In this document: positions 30,270-39,400 of the stretch, piece after piece
Layout of the letters: each line of letters opens with the position of its first letter
How positions within the stretch are numbered: position 1 is the stretch's first letter
DNA from: Betaproteobacteria bacterium UKL13-2
GTDB lineage: Bacteria; Pseudomonadota; Gammaproteobacteria; Burkholderiales; Usitatibacteraceae
Assembly: GCA_001602455.1 (NCBI GenBank)
Contig: CP012157.1
Location: 1,173,733-1,237,732, forward strand
Direction: 5' to 3'
Length of the DNA stretch: 64,000 nt
Notes under the pieces: model-generated
Seen by the model: only the letters and a program-made list of their open reading frames with translations
Database searches by the model: none
What the model was told of the DNA's origin: nothing
Program-made: the position numbers and the translations under genes

Positions 30270-31682
30270 TCAAATAATTTTTGAGAAATGCTGCCGCTCC
30301 CGATCATGCTGGAGGTGGCGGTCGAACGTCATCGCAACGGCGCGCACCATGACACGCCCACACGGGGTCACCGTAATCCAATGATGGTCGAGCTCAACCA
30401 CGTCGTGCTCACGCAAAATGCCGAGCGCTTCGAGTTCCGGTGAGAAGTACTGATGGAAGTCGATCAAATAGGCCTCTTCGATCGCATCGATCGAAAGCGC
30501 GAACTGACACATCAATGACTCAATCACGCTGCGTCTGAGCATGTCATCGGCGGTCAATTCAATGCCGCGCATTGTTGGCAGCTCGCCACGGTCGAGGCGG
30601 TCATAGTAGTCGTCGAGCGTACGGACGTTTTGGCTGTAAGTCGGGCCAACTTTGCTGATCGATGAAATCCCGAGCGCGATCAGATCGCCGTCCGGCTGCG
30701 TTGAGTAACCCTGAACGTTACGGTGAAGTCGGCCTCGGCGCGCTGCGACTGCGAGGCTGTCGTGAGGCAGGGCGAAGTGATCCATGCCGATATACAAATA
30801 GCCCGCTGCGGTGAGACGACGAATGGCAAGCATCATGAGCTGCAACATGGCCTCCGCCGTGGGCAGGTCATCTGATTCAATCCGTCGCTGGGGCTTGAAC
30901 ACGGTTGGCAGATGCGCGTAGCGGTAAAGCGCGATTGTGTCGGGGTTGAGTGCGATCACCCGATCGAGGGTATGTCTCAGGCTGCTGACTTGTTGCTTGG
31001 GCAAACCATAAATCAGATCGATGTTGACCGATGTCATCCCAACGCGACGCGCAGTATCAATCACGGCAAAGGTCTCCTCCTCCGGCTGAATACGGTTCAC
31101 CGCTTTTTGTACGTCCGGATCAAAATCTTGCACACCAACACTAATCCGGTTGAACCCGAGGTTGGCGAGCGTTTCCATCTTCGCCGTGTTCGTGGTACGG
31201 GGGTCGATCTCGATGGAGTATTCGCCTGATCTCATTTCGAAGTGGCGCGATAGTATGCGCATGAGTTCGGTTATTTCTTCCGATGAAAGAAATGTGGGTG
31301 TGCCGCCGCCGAGGTGGAGCTGCTCAACGCGACGCGACCCCGACATCTTCTCAACGGTAAGCGCGGCCTCTTGCTCAAGATAACGCAGATATTTGGCGCT
31401 CAGACTGTGGTCGCGAGTGGGAATCTTGTTGCAACCGCAATAAAAGCAAATGGTGTTGCAAAAAGGGATGTGGATATAGAGCGACAGCGGCGGGTTAGCT
31501 TCCCGAACCGCGCGCTGTGCCAGCGTTTGCGCGTGGGTCGCCGCATTGTAAGCCTCGACAAATCGGTCGGCGGTGGGGTAGCAGGTGTACCGTGGGCCGC
31601 TTTGGTCATATCGCCGGATGATCTCGGCGTCCAGAATGAGATCGTTGCCAGGATACAGGTGGTGGAGGGCGAATGATCTCAT
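30270..31682 (-). CDS. hemN: oxygen-independent coproporphyrinogen III oxidase
   Basis: This radical SAM enzyme converts coproporphyrinogen III to protoporphyrinogen IX without oxygen, supplying heme under microaerobic or anaerobic conditions. The cluster motif is CNTICFYCGCNK. RYDQSGPRYTCYPTADRF at the N-terminus and GGGTPTFLS after the cluster are HemN hallmarks. The ATG at 31682 gives 470 residues. The frame is open to a TTG at 31727 but has no ribosome binding site there. With the ATG start, the FNR box at 31754 lies at almost the same distance (71 bases) as the box before ccoN (70). It is the first gene of the leftward respiration block. Confidence 0.96.
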   Translation of the reverse strand: MRSFALHHLYPGNDLILDAEIIRRYDQSGPRYTCYPTADRFVEAYNAATHAQTLAQRAVREANPPLSLYIHIPFCNTICFYCGCNKIPTRDHSLSAKYLRYLEQEAALTVEKMSGSRRVEQLHLGGGTPTFLSSEEITELMRILSRHFEMRSGEYSIEIDPRTTNTAKMETLANLGFNRISVGVQDFDPDVQKAVNRIQPEEETFAVIDTARRVGMTSVNIDLIYGLPKQQVSSLRHTLDRVIALNPDTIALYRYAHLPTVFKPQRRIESDDLPTAEAMLQLMMLAIRRLTAAGYLYIGMDHFALPHDSLAVAARRGRLHRNVQGYSTQPDGDLIALGISSISKVGPTYSQNVRTLDDYYDRLDRGELPTMRGIELTADDMLRRSVIESLMCQFALSIDAIEEAYLIDFHQYFSPELEALGILREHDVVELDHHWITVTPCGRVMVRAVAMTFDRHLQHDRERQHFSKII

Positions 31683-31753
31683 CACGGGCGAAAAATCTAT
31701 ATGGAAAGCGCGATTGCTTATGTACAATAATGAGCTTATGTCCCATTCGCGTG

Positions 31754-31767
31754 TTGATGTAGATCAG
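31754..31767. promoter_or_regulatory. FNR-type site between hemN and fnr
   Basis: TTGATGTAGATCAG matches TTGAT-N4-ATCAA with one mismatch at the last base. It lies 71 bases before the hemN ATG and 130 bases before the fnr ATG, in a divergent promoter region. Spacing matches the ccoN and universal-stress sites, so activation of hemN is likely. It could also give autoregulation of fnr. Confidence 0.7.
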
Positions 31768-31897
31768 ATGTAGGGGAAATGCTGGGCGAATGCAGAGCAC
31801 ATGTAGGGAAAATAGACCCACACCCACGGACTTCCGACGATCACGACGTTACCGCTGGGGTATTGCGATTTTTCACCAAGGCTGTACTTGCGCAGAG

Positions 31898-32665
31898 ATG
31901 TCTATGAACCCTGAGATGACAGCCGAATTGAAGCGCTACACCACACCGTTAGATCTCGGTGCGCTGAAGACCGCCTGTGCGAACTGCAACCTGCGTGAAA
32001 TTTGTCTTCCGGCTGGGCTGACGCCGCACGAGGTCGATCAGCTCGACGAACTGGTTTACGTGCGCAAGAAAGTAAAGCGCGGCGATACGCTGTATCGCGC
32101 TGGGGCTAAGTTTGATGCTCTCTACGCGGTCAGAAGCGGTTTTTTTAAGACGCGGGTGACCATGCCAGACGGGCGCGATCAGGTGACTGGCTTTTCAATG
32201 GCCGGCGAGATACTCGGCATGGATGGTATTAGTCAGGATAAGCACAATTGTGACGCCATTGCACTTGAGGATGGTGAGATTTGTACCATCCCATATTCGC
32301 ATCTGGAGCGTTTATCCATCGAGGTGCCGTCACTACAGCGTCATTTCCACAAAGTGATGAGCCGTGAGATTGTTCGTGAGAACGGCGTAATGATGTTGCT
32401 CGGCACCATGCGCGCCGACGAGCGGCTGGCAGCATTTTTGTTGAATTTATCGCAACGCTTAAATGCGCGTGGTTACTCGGCACTGGAATTTCATTTGCGC
32501 ATGACGCGTGAGGAAATCGGCAGCTACCTCGGCATGAAACTTGAGACAGTCAGCCGCCTGTTTTCAAAGTTTCAAGCCAATGGGTTGATCGCAGTGGATC
32601 AAAAGTACGTCCATCTGCGGAACATCGAAGGGCTGCGCGAAATCTACGCCCACCACACACGATAG
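31898..32665 (+). CDS. fnr: FNR-family oxygen-sensing transcriptional regulator
   Basis: The 255-residue protein has the N-terminal 4Fe-4S ligands C27, C30 and C36 (TACANCNLREIC) and the fourth cysteine C118 (KHNCDAI), spaced as in E. coli FNR. A cyclic-nucleotide-binding-like barrel follows, then a C-terminal helix-turn-helix MTREEIGSYLGMKLETVSRLFSKF. The E--SR recognition residues read TTGAT half-sites. It should activate microaerobic genes when oxygen is low. Matching boxes precede ccoN, hemN and the stress gene nearby. Three closely spaced ATGs (31898, 31904, 31916) are possible starts. The open frame back to 31790 lacks family similarity. Confidence 0.93.
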   Translation: MSMNPEMTAELKRYTTPLDLGALKTACANCNLREICLPAGLTPHEVDQLDELVYVRKKVKRGDTLYRAGAKFDALYAVRSGFFKTRVTMPDGRDQVTGFSMAGEILGMDGISQDKHNCDAIALEDGEICTIPYSHLERLSIEVPSLQRHFHKVMSREIVRENGVMMLLGTMRADERLAAFLLNLSQRLNARGYSALEFHLRMTREEIGSYLGMKLETVSRLFSKFQANGLIAVDQKYVHLRNIEGLREIYAHHTR

Positions 32666-32692
32666 CAGTGGGCGAGTCGTGAGGTATTCCGG

Positions 32693-33130
32693 CTAGCGGT
32701 AGACCAAGACCGGAATCGACGAATGGGTTAATACCTTCGTCGTCTCACTACCCAGAAGTATTGCAGACAGACCGCGGCGGCCGTGAGAAGCCATGACGAT
32801 CAAATCACATTTGCGTTTTTTGGCAATCGTGATGATCGCATCGTATGGCCGATCAGAGGTCACGGACGTAAACTCATACGGGGCGTCTTCTAGTTGCTTA
32901 GTGACGGTTGCTTTAATGGCATCGGAGCGCTTTTTGAGCATGCTATCCCACTGCTTGGTTGACAATGGCGCTACCATGTAGCCATCACCGCCGACCATGT
33001 TGGGGAATTCAGGCAGCGCGGTCATCACCGTTAGTTTGGCGTCATGGGCGGCGGCGAGTTTGCTGGCGTACTTGAGTGCTTTCAATGACAGCTTGCCGCC
33101 ATCGACCGGAACGATAATTGACTTAAACAT
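32693..33130 (-). CDS. uspA: universal stress protein, UspA family
   Basis: The single-domain 145-residue Usp protein begins MFKSIIVPVDGGKLSLKAL. It has the ATP-binding signature GSETTKVLTHSSIPVLVYR at its C-terminus, preceded by DLIVMASHGRRG. Such proteins dimerise, bind ATP in many cases, and aid survival under energy or oxygen limitation. A perfect FNR box at 33198 lies 67 bases upstream, so it is probably induced at low oxygen together with the oxidase genes. It converges on fnr with a 27-base gap. Confidence 0.93.
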   Translation of the reverse strand: MFKSIIVPVDGGKLSLKALKYASKLAAAHDAKLTVMTALPEFPNMVGGDGYMVAPLSTKQWDSMLKKRSDAIKATVTKQLEDAPYEFTSVTSDRPYDAIITIAKKRKCDLIVMASHGRRGLSAILLGSETTKVLTHSSIPVLVYR

Positions 33131-33197
33131 GGTGGTAACTCCTTCATTGTGAGAGGTTGGCGATCACATAATCTTAGGCTTAAGCGCGAAATGCGGT

Positions 33198-33211
33198 TTG
33201 ATGTTGATCAA
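33198..33211. promoter_or_regulatory. FNR/ANR-type binding site upstream of the universal stress gene
   Basis: TTGATGTTGATCAA is a perfect TTGAT-N4-ATCAA palindrome 67 bases before the Usp start codon at 33130. The spacing is within three or four bases of that seen at ccoN and hemN. The plus-strand greB gene begins 104 bases to the other side and is a less likely target. Confidence 0.82.
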
Positions 33212-33315
33212 CTCGCACTCAATCCGCTGCCAAAATTCACCTTGATTCGCGCGAACAGTTTGGGGCGTGAATCCAATTCGCATCGGTGCGATGCCACACA
33301 TAGCGTGTTGAGAAA

Positions 33316-33972
33316 ATGAATAGAGCATTTACGAGAGAAACGGACGAAGGTGATGATGACGCGGGTGCAGAGGGCGGCACGCCGATTCCTGCGGGCATCA
33401 AAAACTACATCACGCCGGGCGGTCATCAGCGTCTTCGCGACGAATTGAAGTACCTGCTCGATCGTGAACGGCCGGCGGTGACATCCGCCGTGTCGTGGGC
33501 GGCAAAAAATGGTGACCGATCTGAAAACGCCGACTACCAATACGGCAAGAAGCGTCTGCGCGAAATTGATCGCAGGATTCGTTTCCTAACCAAACGGCTC
33601 GATGCCGCCGAGGTGGTTGATCCGCTTACACCGCGTGACGAAGAGCTGGCCGGACGTGTCTTTTTTGGCGCGACTGTGGTCTATTCAAATGCAACCGGGC
33701 TGGAAAAAACGGTCACCATCGTCGGTATCGACGAGCTCGACCTATCGCGCCACTACATCACATGGATTTCACCGTTGGCGCGTGCGCTGATGAAAGCGCG
33801 CGAGGGCGACAGCGTGACGTTGCATGCGCCGGGCGGCCGCGAAGAACTCGATATTCTGGAAGTCCGTTACGAGGCGGTGGTGATCGATGCGTTTGTCCCG
33901 CAGGCACCGATCAGCCTAAATGTGGCAGCCGTGGGTTCCAGCGAACAAGACTCCGCGAAGTCAGGAGCCTAG
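33316..33972 (+). CDS. greB: transcription elongation factor GreB
   Basis: GreB rescues backtracked RNA polymerase by stimulating transcript cleavage. The coiled-coil domain contains GDRSENADYQYGKKRLREIDRRI, with the acidic tip residues (D-E in RSENADY and nearby) typical of GreB. The C-terminal FKBP-like domain includes FFGATVVYSNATG and ISPLARALMKAREGDSV. At 218 residues it is longer than E. coli GreB. It has an acidic N-terminal extension (TDEGDDDAGAEGG) and ~30 extra C-terminal residues. The stop is followed directly by the repeat patch at 33973. Confidence 0.92.
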   Translation: MNRAFTRETDEGDDDAGAEGGTPIPAGIKNYITPGGHQRLRDELKYLLDRERPAVTSAVSWAAKNGDRSENADYQYGKKRLREIDRRIRFLTKRLDAAEVVDPLTPRDEELAGRVFFGATVVYSNATGLEKTVTIVGIDELDLSRHYITWISPLARALMKAREGDSVTLHAPGGREELDILEVRYEAVVIDAFVPQAPISLNVAAVGSSEQDSAKSGA

Positions 33973-34221
33973 GGGGAACTTCTCGAAACCGTCGCGAGCG
34001 GGTGAAGCTCGTGCCGAGGGGTTTGGCAAACACGGGACACATACCCCGTGTACGGCGAGCACCGCAGGCGCGCAATTCGCCCTGGGGGGAATTTCTAAAA
34101 ACCGTCGCGAGCGGGTGAAGTTGGCAGTGACGGGGTGGGCAAACGCGGGACACGTACCCAGTGTACGGCGAGTACCGGAACTGACGGATTCACCCGCGCA
34201 GTAGGCTTTTAGAAGTTCCCT
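33973..34221. repeat. tandem, partly palindromic dispersed repeats (family C)
   Basis: Two related units of about 113 and 137 bases lie in tandem, beginning at 33973 and 34085. Each opens with GGGGGAAyTTCT..AAACCGTCGCGAGCGGGTGAAG and contains GGGACACrTACCC.GTGTACGGCGAG. The second unit ends in TTCACCCGCGCAGTAGGCTTTTAGAAGTTCCC (in pieces: TTCACCCGCGCAG at 34189, TTTTAGAAGTTCCC at 34207). This is an inverted copy of its own head, giving ~30-bp terminal inverted repeats. The head also matches 16998-17031. No real protein is encoded, and I found no transposase. Confidence 0.65.
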
Positions 34222-34241
34222 GGGGAGGAAACTCTATTAGT

Positions 34242-34285
34242 GGCGGGTATTTTCAAGCAAAAACGCCTGAAAACGCCCGTCGTTG
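34242..34285. repeat. hairpin repeat family B copy, left of the CRISPR locus
   Basis: GGCGGGTATTTTCAAGC, AAAAA and CGCCTGAAAACGCCCGTC form a hairpin. It is ~90% identical to the copy at 40008 on the other side of the CRISPR-Cas locus and in the same orientation. Confidence 0.75.
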
Positions 34286-34740
34286 CTGGTGTTTGCCAAC
34301 GTTCTTTGGTTTGCTGAAGTCATCGTGTAGAGGGTCGTGCTTCTACGTGTCCCACCATGTGAGGAAGTTCGCGCGAATATCTAGCGTCAGCGGAGACGGA
34401 GGGTTGAAAAAATTGTCGCGGCTGGCGCGAAGTATTTCCCTCTTTAAAGAACGGGGAAGTGTCCTACGTCAAACGGCGCGAGCCGTGCGAGGCACCTCCG
34501 CGATTCGCCTTTTCCAAAGACGGAAGTCCACCAAGGCGATCAAGCGATGACGAGAATGATGCGTTCATAAGTAACGGACACAATCAGGCCAAAACCAGAC
34601 CGCAAACACCCACGCTGTCATTCCGACCGGAGCGTAGCTGAGCGGAGGACTCCGCTTTCCGCAGCGTAGATGTTTTTGCTGAACGGGGGAGCGCGAAGCG
34701 CCAACTTATTCGGCAGGGGCGTTCGCCCCTAGCCGACTAA
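34286..34740. other. gene-free stretch upstream of the CRISPR array (putative leader side)
   Basis: No convincing gene is seen. Short frames here have no recognisable domains. A diverged family A repeat begins with GTCATTCCGA at 34617. A small palindrome AGGGGCG/CGCCCCT lies at about 34715-34730, and the array starts at 34741. Because crRNAs are read on the plus strand, the last 100-150 bases would be the leader if the array has one. I cannot identify a promoter with confidence. Confidence 0.45.
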
Positions 34741-35136
34741 GTTGTAGCTCCCTCTCTCACCCCGGAAGGCTACAATTGGCGTTGTAGACACCACAACATT
34801 TTTTAAGTTGTAGCTCCCTCTCTCACCCCGGAAGGCTACAATTGCGAGCTGCTCGAGCGGCTGATCAAAATTGTTGTAGCTCCCTCTCTCACCCCGGAAG
34901 GCTACAATTTGTGGGCGTGTAGCTCGTCTATTGACGCGGTTGTAGCTCCCTCTCTCACCCCGGAAGGCTACAATCTTACGCAGGCTGTACGCGGCTGCGG
35001 ACGGGTTGTAGCTCCCTCTCTCACCCCGGAAGGCTACAATATTTTTATGGTCAACTGGTCTGACCTATCGTTGTTTCTCAGGGCTCTCGACCTATCGTCG
35101 GTTGTAGCTCCCTCTCTCACCCCGGAAGGCTACAAT
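34741..35136 (+). CRISPR. type II-C CRISPR array, six identical 36-bp repeats
   Basis: Repeats lie at 34741, 34807, 34873, 34939, 35005 and 35101, each 36 bases and identical. They begin GTTGTAGCTCCCTCTCTC and end CCGGAAGGCTACAAT. Four spacers are exactly 30 bases and the fifth gap (35041-35100) is 60 bases. The repeat strongly resembles the Neisseria meningitidis II-C repeat (GTTGTAGCTCCCTTTCTC...GCTACAAT). Pairing with the tracrRNA at 39812 shows that crRNAs are read on the plus strand, opposite to the cas genes. Every repeat ends in TACAAT, a possible -10 box. A terminator hairpin follows at 35148. All repeats are perfect, so no degenerate trailer repeat marks the old end. Confidence 0.98.
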
Positions 35137-35147
35137 AGAGTCACTGG

Positions 35148-35185
35148 AAACCCGCATGGTTTAACGACCTTGCGGGTTTTCTTTC
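35148..35185 (+). terminator. rho-independent terminator at the end of the CRISPR array
   Basis: AAACCCGCA (35148-35156) pairs with TGCGGGTTT (35171-35179) around a 14-base loop and is followed by TTCTTTC. It lies 11 bases after the last repeat and would end plus-strand crRNA transcripts before they run antisense into cas2. Confidence 0.75.
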
Positions 35186-35200
35186 GCCCAAATTCCGCGC

Positions 35201-35533
35201 TCAGAACAGCAAGACTTGCTGGGCGCTGACCTTTTTTTCTTGAAAGAGTGGCAGGCCAACCAGTAATTTCATCGATGCGAACTGTTTTTCAGTGACAGTC
35301 AGGACGCGAACGGAGCCTGCGGGCGGCAGATTTTGAATCAAGCGCTGCATATGCTTTTGCTCAGCATCGGCACCGTTCAGAATTCGTCCATAAACCGAAA
35401 ATTGCAGCATGTCGTAACCATCATTCAAGAGGAATCGACGAAAGACGGTGTAGGCGCGCCGATCCTCTTTCTTTACTACTGGTAAATCGAAGAAGACCAT
35501 GAGCCGCATAAAGCGCCGCGTCTCTTTGCTCAC
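35201..35533 (-). CDS. cas2: CRISPR-associated endonuclease Cas2
   Basis: The 110-residue protein has the Cas2 ferredoxin-like fold. The first strand MRLMVFFDLPVV carries the conserved aspartate. FRRFLLNDGYDMLQFSVYGRI and SVRVLTVTEKQFASM follow, as in type II Cas2. With Cas1 it forms the spacer integrase. Its start codon shares a base with the cas1 stop, so the two are coupled. The array terminator lies 16 bases beyond its stop. The first Met at 35533 is used. Residue M9 (MRLMVFFDLP) is an alternative start closer to the usual N-terminus. Confidence 0.97.
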   Translation of the reverse strand: MSKETRRFMRLMVFFDLPVVKKEDRRAYTVFRRFLLNDGYDMLQFSVYGRILNGADAEQKHMQRLIQNLPPAGSVRVLTVTEKQFASMKLLVGLPLFQEKKVSAQQVLLF

Positions 35534-36441
35534 TACATTTCGCGTTGATGTTGCCGAAGACCAATCAGCTTCGGCAACTCAAGCGCCTCTTCGTCTGCGC
35601 CTTCATGCAGCCGCACCAGCGATTCAATGGTGTGCTCAATTGCGGATAAGGCGGCCATCACGCCGCGTACCATACCAACATCTACATTCAGTAGCGCCAC
35701 TAAGTCGGCTTTGTCTTTCGGCTGTAACTCTGCCGTCTCTTCAGCGGGGCGGTTAGATGAAACATAAAGGTCAACAATTGGGCGGAAAGGCTCAATCACA
35801 TCATCGGCAAGGTTGAAGGCGTTTTGCTCGCTGCGATGGAATAGCCCGATGCTTGGCAGGAAGCCGTGTGCGACCAGCCCGCGTGCAATGGTGCCGCGCA
35901 AGATGGCATAGCCGTAGTCCAAGGCCGCGTTTGTCCAACCGGGCTGCGAACGATCAAAGCTCGCGCCGAAGAGCGCACGGAAATAGACAGCGCTTGCTTG
36001 CGCTTCCATGTTCTCGGTATCGCCGGAGCGCACGCGCCGAACAAAGGACTCTAATCGATCAACTTCTTGTTTTGATCGAAGCTTTAAACACCGCGCTTGG
36101 TTCCCAATCTTAGCTTTGATGATTTCTGCCCACGCACGCTTTGCCAACGGCTTATCGATGGCCATTTGCAATCGCATCATTCGAGTGGCGCGGCTGTGCG
36201 AGAGGTAGGGGATAAACACACCATTTGGTTGATGGTTATCACCGGTTGAGAACAACCCGATGCCGTACTCCGCACAGGCCGATAGCACCGGATGGGTAAT
36301 GGTTATTTCGCGGTGATGCAACACAATCACGGCAATGTCCTCAAACGGAACCCGTGCAGACTGGTTCTGCTCAACGACGAGCGCGAAATGCTCGCGCTTG
36401 AGTTTGGCGGGCTGGTTGACGACGACGCTACGCCAGACCAC
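35533..36441 (-). CDS. cas1: CRISPR-associated endonuclease Cas1 (type II-C)
   Basis: Cas1 is the integrase that inserts new spacers. The conserved N-terminus VVWRSVVVNQPAKLKREH, the catalytic region with NMEAQASAVYFRALFG (glutamate), LVAHGFLPSIGLFHRSEQNAFNLADDVIEPFRP (histidine, glutamates) and overall length fit type II Cas1. I chose the GTG at 36441 (302 residues) because GGAG lies seven bases upstream and the family N-terminus begins there. ATGs at 36465 and 36489 would add 8-16 residues inside the end of cas9. The gene overlaps the cas9 stop by 14 bases and touches cas2. Confidence 0.97.
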   Translation of the reverse strand: MVWRSVVVNQPAKLKREHFALVVEQNQSARVPFEDIAVIVLHHREITITHPVLSACAEYGIGLFSTGDNHQPNGVFIPYLSHSRATRMMRLQMAIDKPLAKRAWAEIIKAKIGNQARCLKLRSKQEVDRLESFVRRVRSGDTENMEAQASAVYFRALFGASFDRSQPGWTNAALDYGYAILRGTIARGLVAHGFLPSIGLFHRSEQNAFNLADDVIEPFRPIVDLYVSSNRPAEETAELQPKDKADLVALLNVDVGMVRGVMAALSAIEHTIESLVRLHEGADEEALELPKLIGLRQHQREM

Positions 36442-39400
36442 GCCGTTGCTCCAATGGGGCGGCATAGGTGGTTCCCAAAACATCAACATTGTATTTCTGG
36501 ACTGCTAGAGCAGTTTTGATGCCGATACCTTCTATTTGCCCACCTTTACCTACGGACGATGCACGGTCATGAGCCCAAAGGCTGAACGCGCCGGTTCCGC
36601 GGTGACAACTTGCGTAGTAACCGCGTACCGGTGCTTTGCCTTTCTGGGTGATGGTCACCAGATCGTTTGGATACAGCGAAAAAAGGAACTCAAATGAGTC
36701 ATCGATTGCTGTCCATTCGTCCTCATCCTTAGACGCGACGATCGCACGGTTTGGAAGACCCGTGACTTTATGGTGGACATATACGGGTACAAGATGAAAC
36801 TTGCCAGCTTTAGTGAATACGTCCACTCGCAACATCGTGTCGTTCTTCGCGATACCCCCACGAACCGGTACGCCAGACAATTTGTCGATTTCTAAGGTAA
36901 CTGTACGAACGATGGGGCCCGTAGGATTTCCTTCCTTATCCGGCTTGTGAAGCGGATTACTCGCAGCAAACGCCTTGTCTGCCTTGCCGCCAAATTCCTC
37001 CAGGCGTTTACGAATAGCCGCATATAGTTTTTCGTTCCGATGCGGATCAATTAGGCGATCCAAATCCTTCATCGTCAACGCAGTGAGCGCGACTTTTTCA
37101 GTCACACCACCTTGGGCTTTAAGGCGTTCGGGCTGTCCGTAGATGGTTTCCTTATGTGCCGCGCCGCTGTTACGTCGTTGCGGTGCGCGCGAAACAAACA
37201 GCGGTCTGACCGCGTGTACATCTTCCTCGGCGTAATTGCCAAGCCGCAACAAATCTGAACGCAACTGCGCAGGGTCGTCAATCTTTAACCGCATCTGGAC
37301 TTCATCACGAAAGTGGGGCCACGGATCGGGGAAGTGTTCATGCAACTGCTGGAACATGGCGGCGTTGATGATCTCGCCGGTCTCGACATCGACAAAGCCT
37401 TCTGCAACCTGATCGAGTTCTTTGCGTCTTGCATAGTCCGACATTCGTTTGACCATGCCGTGCGTACAGGCGGCAACCACCACGGCGTCAAGTGCATGGT
37501 GGCGATCACTTTCATCGCGTACCTTAATCAAACCCCAGCGCGCTCGTAGGAATGCGGTCAGTTGCCCAGACAAGACAACGCAGCGTTTACTTTCGCTACC
37601 TTCAGCCAGTTTGAGGAACTGTTCGACTTGATTCTTGAAGAAGCGGCAAACATAGCGGGTGTCATTCAGATTGCGCTCGCGAAATTCGTCGGCCTGCTCT
37701 TTACCAAAGTCTTTCCTTAGCAGCCTACTGCGTTTGGCTTGCCGGTACAGTTTGTTTGATTCAACGAAGCCGACGAATTGCCGCCACCGTTCGCTGTTGT
37801 GTTCGCCATCCAGATATTCATAGGGCGTGCGGTTGCCCTTGTTGCGATTTTCCGCAGCGAGAACAAGGACCTTGTTGCTTTTACTGTCGTCAAAGCTACG
37901 AGAGTAGGGCAGCGCATGGTCGATTTCGACGTAACCGGGCTCAAGCAATCGGTTAAGGTCGATTCCTTGTATGGAGTAGGCACACTTGCCTTGTTGCTCT
38001 CGGTACAGCTTCCATTTCTCAAACTCACCACCCTTGGCTGCGCCGACGATGCCAAACTCCGCGACAAAGGTTTGTTTGTCCTTTTCGTTTCGCTCGCGAT
38101 AGGCCTCTTGTTCCTTGCCTACTTTCATTCGTTCATCGAACGGTTTTGAAAGTTCGCGCGCCATCTCGATATGAACCGAACTCGGCGAGCCATAGCGGGC
38201 GATGAGAGCATTCAATACCTTTCGTGCTTGATTTAAGGAGCGAAGCACAACCGGATTACGAGGGATGTCGCCAAGCTCGTCGTTGAAAACCATACGGCCG
38301 TCTTTGTCGCGGGATTTATAAAGTGGTGGAAGATATTTTCGGTTACCTTCACCAACCTTATGCAGTTGGCTGTGGTGGTACTCCGCCCTTTCACATGCCT
38401 CGTCATAACGTAAGCCGCGCTCCATATACGGAACGATTTTGCGTAACGCTTTAAGCGAAAGCGCGTGAAATTTATCAAAGCGAATGTCCAACAAGGCGTT
38501 TTCCGTTTTAGCACCGCCTGGAAGCCCTAACTTCTGAAGCTCGTTCAAAACCTCATCATCATCTTTGAATACACTTAGCACACCAGCAATTTCGTCCAGC
38601 GTTTCAGGCTGCCCTTCTAGCGCCGCGCACGATATTTGCTGCCATTCTGATTCGAGGTCGGCTTTTTTTAGCGTTGCACGAAGCTCTTGCCACGCCGCCA
38701 ACTTGGTTAGCGCCGCAGATTCAGGATCCTTCGCTTTGCCCTCGGCTTTCTGAAATTCGCTGGGATAGGCGAGGCTCGCAAATTTGAAGCTATCAGGCAT
38801 GAGCCCAGCTTTTACGAGCGCAGCACGAAGTTGTTTGTACGTAAAGTCTCCTACTTGCTCGTAGGGAAGACTCAGCGCCATCGTGCGCTCTGCGTCAGCC
38901 AGTGGACGTGTCCGACCATCGACGATGATGCGTAGGTTGTTTAACCTTGTTAGCCAGACATGGCGTTCAGCGGTAAAGCTCGCTTTTGGTGCGCGGTACT
39001 CTTGTTTCTCAAAGGTACATTTGCCCAGCATTTTGAGAAGGTCATTACCAGAAAGCGCTGGCTTCTGTTCCCAAAATAGTCCACTCTTGTGATCGCCACT
39101 ACCGCGAATCTTAGCTTCTAGGTTTGTATCCGCATGTGGATTGCCGTACTCGCGTTGCCGCTCAAATAGTTGCTTCAGTTCATTGTCAAGCAACTCACGC
39201 GATAGCGCTTTTGTATACTCGCCGCGTTTGTTGCGCTGTGCACTAGGAAATTCTGCCAGTACCATTTCCGCTGCGGTCCGATAGCTCTTGTCGTTCATGA
39301 GCTTTGTTGTGCTGGCCAAGCCCTGTTTGACTTTTCCGCCTTCTCCCTTCGTGTCCCCATCTGCTTTTCGCGCTTCGGCTCGGCTCACCCAATGGAATCC

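Noticed and set aside
34293-34550. 85-codon ORF between the repeat patch and the CRISPR array
   Set aside because: No domain, no ribosome binding site and low-complexity basic composition; not supported as a gene.
34909-35229. 106-codon ORF across the CRISPR array with a repeated VVAPSLTPEGYN pattern
   Set aside because: It is translation of the CRISPR repeats, not a protein gene.
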